Source of the DNA: Sindora glabra
Taxonomy: Eukaryota > Streptophyta > Magnoliopsida > Fabales > Fabaceae
Reading direction: 5' to 3'
DNA: 64,000 bases
Assembly: GCA_020226215.1 (NCBI GenBank)
Contig: CM035235.1
Coordinates: forward strand, 50,497,511 to 50,561,510
In this document: piece after piece, positions 58,976 through 64,000 of the stretch
Numbering within the stretch: the stretch's first letter is position 1
Layout of the letters: every line of letters starts with the position of its first letter
The notes under the pieces: generated by a model
What the model was told of the DNA's origin: nothing
The model's database searches: none
What the model saw: the letters and a program-made list of their open reading frames with translations, nothing else
Position numbers and translations under genes: made by a program

Positions 58976-61900
58976 AAAAAAGTCATTTGATAGCTTTTTT
59001 ATTATTACTTTTGACAAGAATAACCATAAAATGGTTTACTCCTTACAGTCCATTAAGTGGTTAGCTTTCCTTTTATAATGCTAAATTTAGTGGCCTTTTT
59101 TTTATTTTGTGGCATTTTTATTGCCTTTTATTTTCCTACTTTTCTTATTGAGTCCATACTGTTCATAAAGCATTCTATTTGTACAAAACAAAAAAAAAGT
59201 CTTTGTCTTTTTTACTCAAACTCTATCTCCAATCCTTTTAAATTAAAAACTCTAACCATTCCTTAAACCCTTCATACTTGTTCCAAAAATATTGTACTCC
59301 AAACCTTCGTGTAGTTGCTAAGCAATCACTATCTAAGAGGGTAGTCAATTATATAATTAATTATTGCCTTATTTTCTCATAATATTAAGTAATTTATGAA
59401 ATTGTGTAATCTTATACTTCCTAATTAAGGTAAAATAAAAATAAACTATATTTAAAGGAATAGCAGGTGGTTAAATGAGTAAGTAATACATGCTTATGTT
59501 TATAAAGGAATAAAATAATGAGCTATGCCTTATTAAGTCATGAAATTCTATAAGATTAAGTTAGTAAATTATTTATCTAAATAGTTATTAGTATATATGA
59601 ACAAATGCTTAAATATTGATTATGAAGTTATATATTTTAGTGTTGTACTAATGATTATGTTTGAAATTATGATAAGGGAGAGCGAATGATAAATTATCAT
59701 AGAAAACTCAGATCCAATAAACATTTGTAAATAGATAAGGTAGACCTTGGAGGAATGAAGTTGAGTTTGTGAAAAAATAAGATAGATAAGGAGTCACAAT
59801 AAAGTTTAATTATTTTTTACCTTTATTTTTTTTGCTTATATAATTAATATAAAATAATGCAAATATTAATGTTTTATTGCAATATTGTACATTAGTTACA
59901 TCTTCATATAATGAAAAATAGTTCAAACGATAACAATATTATATATTCTTTTGTTAACTTATTTATTTACTCATTGAGTCACGAACTTTCCTAATATGTT
60001 AAATTTTGCAAATATTTCTGTAAAGGCACCTCCACTAGCTCTACAACTAAAGTAGTTATCTTAAGGTTCTTGTAAGGTAAAGCTATAAATAATTATTTTG
60101 AATGTAAATAGATATGTTTTCCTAAGTCTTATAGTGTACAATTAGAAATTAAAAGAAATAGAGGTTTTTTTTATGTGCTAAAATTAGTTAAGCCAGCTTA
60201 ATTTTTATATGTTAAGGTCTATAAGTAGACTTAACCCTTTACCTTATAAGGAATTAATTGAACAAAGGGGAATGTAAATATATTTTACACCTTTGTTATA
60301 TAAAATACTAAGAATTAATAGTAAGAAGTATATTTAATCATTGCAATAGGTCAAATTATGTTGGTGGAAATTGAATTATTGGGTTCCATGCTAATCGTGA
60401 CTTAACAAGGTTATGACATAAATGATATAAAAAGTGGTGTTTTTAAAAGGTGAGCAATCAGTTTGTAAACCTTTCTTCAATTTTTTTTCCTTTTTATCAC
60501 AAATTTTACTTCTTTTTTGTGATTTTGAAAACAAACAACTAATTTTGAGGTTATCTTCCTATTTATTTTCCACTCTATAATACCAAAAACCTATGTATTA
60601 AAAATTTTCATCCATTTTCTTTTTAATTTCATTTTTCTGTGAATAATGGATTATATATGTTACTAATTTGGTTTTGAATGATATGAATTTTTTAAGAAAG
60701 GAAAAATATTTAAGCTTTTCTTCACAATGCCAACAAGGTTATTAAGTAAGCATTTTAATTCTTTTTTATTTTTTATTCACCTTTTTTTTTTATTCAAGAT
60801 ATATCACACTCATAGCTTTTATCTATCATCATTGTAGTTAATTAAAACAAACATCCCAATTGTAATTTTGTATTTTGTTTATCTTTTACCCATTTTTTAA
60901 GTAAAAAATTATTAAATATATTTAGGTATGACAAATTTGATTCTATTGTAAAAGATATTGTTTGAGTAAACTAGGTTTAAATTATCACTAGCTAAACTAT
61001 GAGATGGCTACCCTATTAAAAACTAACTAATCATAACTACAAAATACTCTTCTTCTTAGCATAAGCTATGCTTTTTATATTTTTAAGTTATATTTTATTG
61101 AGATACTTGATAATATATTCAAGTCACCTTTGTCCATTTTGATTTGGTTAATTTAACTAGGTAATAAAATTCAAACTAATATTATAAGCTTTCTTTATTT
61201 TGTACTCTTGCTAGCCATGAGCTTAGCAAGGATCCACTTGTATAGATTGGAAAAACTTTGTAAGCCTTTTTGTATCATACTTTTATAATGCACAAACTTA
61301 GCAAGAGTGTCATTTTGTTCAATCTTATTAAACTTTACAAATGCAAAGTCCTTCAAAACTCATACACGCATCTCTTTTAATTTTAGACCTTTTCACTCTA
61401 TTTTGAAATATTTTCAATATTATTTCTTTTAATGTTAAATATGGACTTTAGTTAAGTACATAAATGAAAAGGAAACTCTAAAATTGGAAATGGAAGTCCA
61501 CATGGACTTTTATGTATTTATTCCTTTTACTTTCCAACTGATTTGAATTCTTCTCTTTACATTGATCCTTTTTACTCGATTCATTTTGTGCCCTAATAAA
61601 TTTGATTATATTGGAAAAGATGTTGTTCTCCAATAAAATTCAACCCGGGGATATCACGACACCTCTAATGCTAAGTCATGTTATATATCCCTAACCTTAA
61701 TTGTTATTTATGGTATCAAAGTAAACAAAAAGCTCTATTTATATTAGTCAATTAACATTTAAAAAATATATTATAATGCCCTACCAACTTTAGTATTTCA
61801 AATGAATTTAATATGTTTAGCAATTAACAATTTAAAATAGTAACACTCATGTCAACTTTCAATCAAATAATATTACCATTAAATGCTTCAACTAACTAAT

Positions 61901-62530
61901 CTCTCTCTATATTATAAAAGAACAAGTAATAATGTTTATTAATTATGCTAACTAAGTAAATGATTAGACAATTAAATCTCAGTGATATATAGTCCTAGAA
62001 AGAATTTGCCTTGTATGGAATTTTGCACATATTATGTAAAACTTTAGTTTTTAAGAAATTTGTATATTTCAAAAGTTAGTAAGCATCTATCTTTATTTTT
62101 AATTTTGAGTTTTTATATTTCATTGTTCATATATTTCATGGATCTTACAACTTGATAAATTAATAATTGAACGATTTGAACTTTAAATATAATAAAGTTT
62201 TAGCTGCTTACAATGTAATTTAAAACCATTATTCTTACTAGTATCAATACATGTTATTGAATTTGTTATATGAAAAACTACTTAGAGAAATATATAAGCA
62301 ATTTTGGATAATTTTTCTGTAGTAATCAAGATATTAAATTCTTTAACCTTGGAATTTAACATTCTATTTTTACTTACCTAACAAAAAGTTGAATTTACCT
62401 TAGCCACTTAATTTTATTGCATTATGTACAAGGTGTTGTATTTAAAATCATTAATTTTATTAGTAATATTATCTGGATTAGCATTAATTAACTAATAAAA
62501 TATTTATTTAAGTAATTATTTTTGTATTTT
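58976..62530. other. AT-rich intergenic DNA, no gene
   Basis: No supported ORF or clear element. A TGGTATCAAAG word at 61,711 resembles a retrotransposon primer-binding site, but no LTR end could be matched to it. Confidence 0.5.
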
Positions 62531-62909
62531 AACATTAAGCATAAAATAGATCGGACCCTGATTTAATGTGTATGATCGATGATAGGTTAGATCATGCATA
62601 AGCTCATATGAGTAGAGGTCTCAACCTACAGCCCTTTAGTGGTTAGTAGTTTCCTATCACAAGTTTGATCTTAAATAAAAAGATTAGGGTTATTATTTTA
62701 AGACTGAAAAATAAGGATTCCCACTTTTAAAATTTTCTCTCTACCTTTTCTCTCTATCTGGATAACCTAAGGCGCGAAGTAGGTTGCAATTCTACTCACT
62801 ATCATCATTCAGATCAATCATGACTTCATTAAATTATACTCCAGATATGCTCATAATTTTATTATGATCAATTATATATTTTAAGATTTTGATTCATACT
62901 TCTAATAAT
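62530..62909 (+). repeat. Candidate 5' LTR (left limit uncertain)
   Basis: The sequence just before the primer-binding site has features of an LTR: a TAAATAAAAAG A/T box near 62,675, a pyrimidine-rich leader (TCTCTCTACCTTTTCTCTCT, about 62,738) and a less AT-rich downstream part. No second LTR is found within the window, so the partner would lie beyond 64,000 or be lost. Confidence 0.35.
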
Positions 62910-62921
62910 TGGTATCAAAGC
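62910..62921 (+). other. tRNA-Met-type primer-binding site
   Basis: TGGTATCAAAGC differs by one base from TGGTATCAGAGC, the complement of the initiator tRNA-Met 3' end used by many plant Ty1/copia and TRIM elements. No gag or pol reading frame follows within the remaining 1.1 kb. Confidence 0.5.
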
Positions 62922-64000
62922 ATGTTGATAATATGAATAATTTAATTATGAGCATTTTATTATCTAGGAAAAATTTATAAAAATTCCTAAGTTGCCCTTT
63001 TATTTTCTTATAAGGAATAATTAAATTAGGGATTTTAATTTTAAACCAATTAGATCTATTTCTTCTTTCATTTGAATCTTAAATTTTATTTTTTATGCAT
63101 CAAGAAAATTGCTCTATTATTTAATTATATTAAATTCATTATTGTTGCGGATCAGTTTGGTTCTTTTTTTTTCCCAAAAAATTTATGAACATAGATCACA
63201 CAGTTTGAAAACTCTTCTTCTGATTAATACATAGGTTAGTGTTAAAAAATTAGTATAAATGAATTTTCTTATGTTAAAAGGGCTAAAAAGATAGTTTTTT
63301 TTTTAGTTTGGAAGCTCCGTTAATGGCTGAAAACAGCCATGGACAAACCTTGGTGCAGCAACGTTGAAGAAAATAATATTTTTTTCTTTTTTCTTTTTTT
63401 CTTTTTCCTTTTTTCTGTCCGTCGGTCGTGGGCGCCAGGCATGTTGATAGTGCATGATCTCACGCTCCTATTTTGCCCAACTATTTTTTACTCCAGCACA
63501 CATGTGTTTCATGCTCTCTCAAGCGCGTGTTCCAAGTGCAACTCATTTGACTGGTCAACAGCTTCACATGCATACACTAGTCAAGCTTCACATGCATACA
63601 CCAGTCAAGACTTAAATAATATTTTTTTAAATGAATTACTTGATTTCACATTATCAGATTTCACATTATATATGGTATTGATAACGTGAAATCACATTAC
63701 GTGATTTCCTTATTTAAATAATTTTATTTTTTTAAAATGAATTACGTGATTTTATGTCATCCATATTTTTTTTTAAAATTGTATTTTACATAAAGATTTT
63801 ATGTTTTATGAAATTCATGTTTTATGAGTGGATTTCTAAGGAAGTTGTTAACATTTTGACTTAATTATGTAGAATTTAATTTTCTATTTATTTGCATTTT
63901 TTTCAGAATTTTTGTGGCTAATAAATATTTATTTTAATTTTTATAAGATTTATAATGTATGAAAATATATTTTATTTTTAGAATTTTGGCCTATAAAAAT
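62922..64000. other. Possible retroelement leader, then spacer
   Basis: No gene is supported. A less AT-rich patch at 63,300-63,620 holds a 24-bp tandem repeat. A 116-codon ORF over it (63,339-63,689) starts with a Phe run from a pyrimidine tract and has no domain. Around 63,640-63,745 the word GATTTCACATTA and its complement occur repeatedly. Confidence 0.4.
63560..63607. repeat. 24-bp tandem duplication with CATGCA motifs
   Basis: The unit AGCTTCACATGCATACAC(T/C)AGTCA occurs twice head to tail (63,560-63,583 and 63,584-63,607) with a single mismatch. Each copy contains CATGCA, the core of the RY element recognised by B3 factors; no adjacent gene links it to regulation. Confidence 0.9.

Noticed and set aside
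58972..58990. CACTA motif near the end of the tandem array as a CACTA transposon terminus
   Set aside because: A five-base match is common in AT-rich DNA; no TAGTG partner with inverted repeats and a 3-bp target duplication could be paired with it.
61711..61722. Second primer-binding-site-like word TGGTATCAAAGT
   Set aside because: No LTR-like features or purine tract could be tied to it, and no coding remnant follows.
63339..63689. 116-codon plus-strand ORF with Phe-rich start
   Set aside because: The Phe/Leu run comes from a pyrimidine tract and the Ser/Gln part from a 24-bp tandem repeat; no protein family seen.

Overview
The window looks like a stretch of a flowering-plant (probably eudicot) nuclear chromosome. 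It is very AT-rich, its genes have many short introns with GT..AG borders, and most of the space is occupied by decayed transposable elements and simple repeats. The species cannot be named from the sequence. Three intact protein genes stand out because exons join in frame without stops: an RRM RNA-binding protein (20,315-22,774, +, 6 exons, 290 aa), the 60S acidic ribosomal stalk protein P1 (37,514-38,156, +, 3 coding exons, 113 aa) and SWC4/DMAP1, a subunit of the SWR1 and NuA4 chromatin complexes (51,712-47,416, -, 16 exons, 437 aa). All three are housekeeping or regulatory genes with no evident joint pathway; they are islands among repeats.

Layout, left: 1-8.5 kb is AT-rich intergenic DNA with a 309-bp tandem duplication (2.7-3.3 kb), an ATT-rich simple tract and a Harbinger-like terminal-inverted-repeat element (4.37-5.33 kb). 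A long decayed Ty1/copia retrotransposon on the minus strand runs from 17,344 back to 8,564 and is bounded by two recognisable LTRs. A small foldback MITE (17.68-17.95 kb) follows. The RRM gene has a CT-rich leader with upstream ORFs.

Middle: 23.5-28.9 kb is repeat-rich and holds a (CA)8(AT)40 microsatellite. A second Ty1/copia element (+, 28.97-33.63 kb) keeps two LTRs, a primer-binding site, a polypurine tract and recognisable protease, integrase, RT and RNase H, all broken by stops. Next is a TIR element (35.59-36.66 kb) whose interior is a 30-bp-period minisatellite. The P1 gene follows, with site II and telo-box promoter motifs. An L1-type LINE (+, about 40.66-46.36 kb) comes next; its RT active site has changed from YADD to YANN and its 3' end carries a perfect 25-bp inverted repeat. 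SWC4 then lies on the minus strand.

Right: 52-64 kb has no gene I can support. It holds eroded palindromes (57.57-57.79 kb), a previously unlabelled degenerate tandem array of about 150-bp units (58.0-59.0 kb) and a retrotransposon-like tRNA-Met primer-binding site at 62,910.

I found no CRISPR, tRNA, rRNA or organelle insertion and no new enzymatic system. The most unusual structures are the two tandem arrays, the LINE 3' inverted repeat and the transition-type decay of catalytic and zinc-binding codons. Exon borders were derived by hand from reading frame and GT..AG consensus; repeat borders are approximate unless stated.
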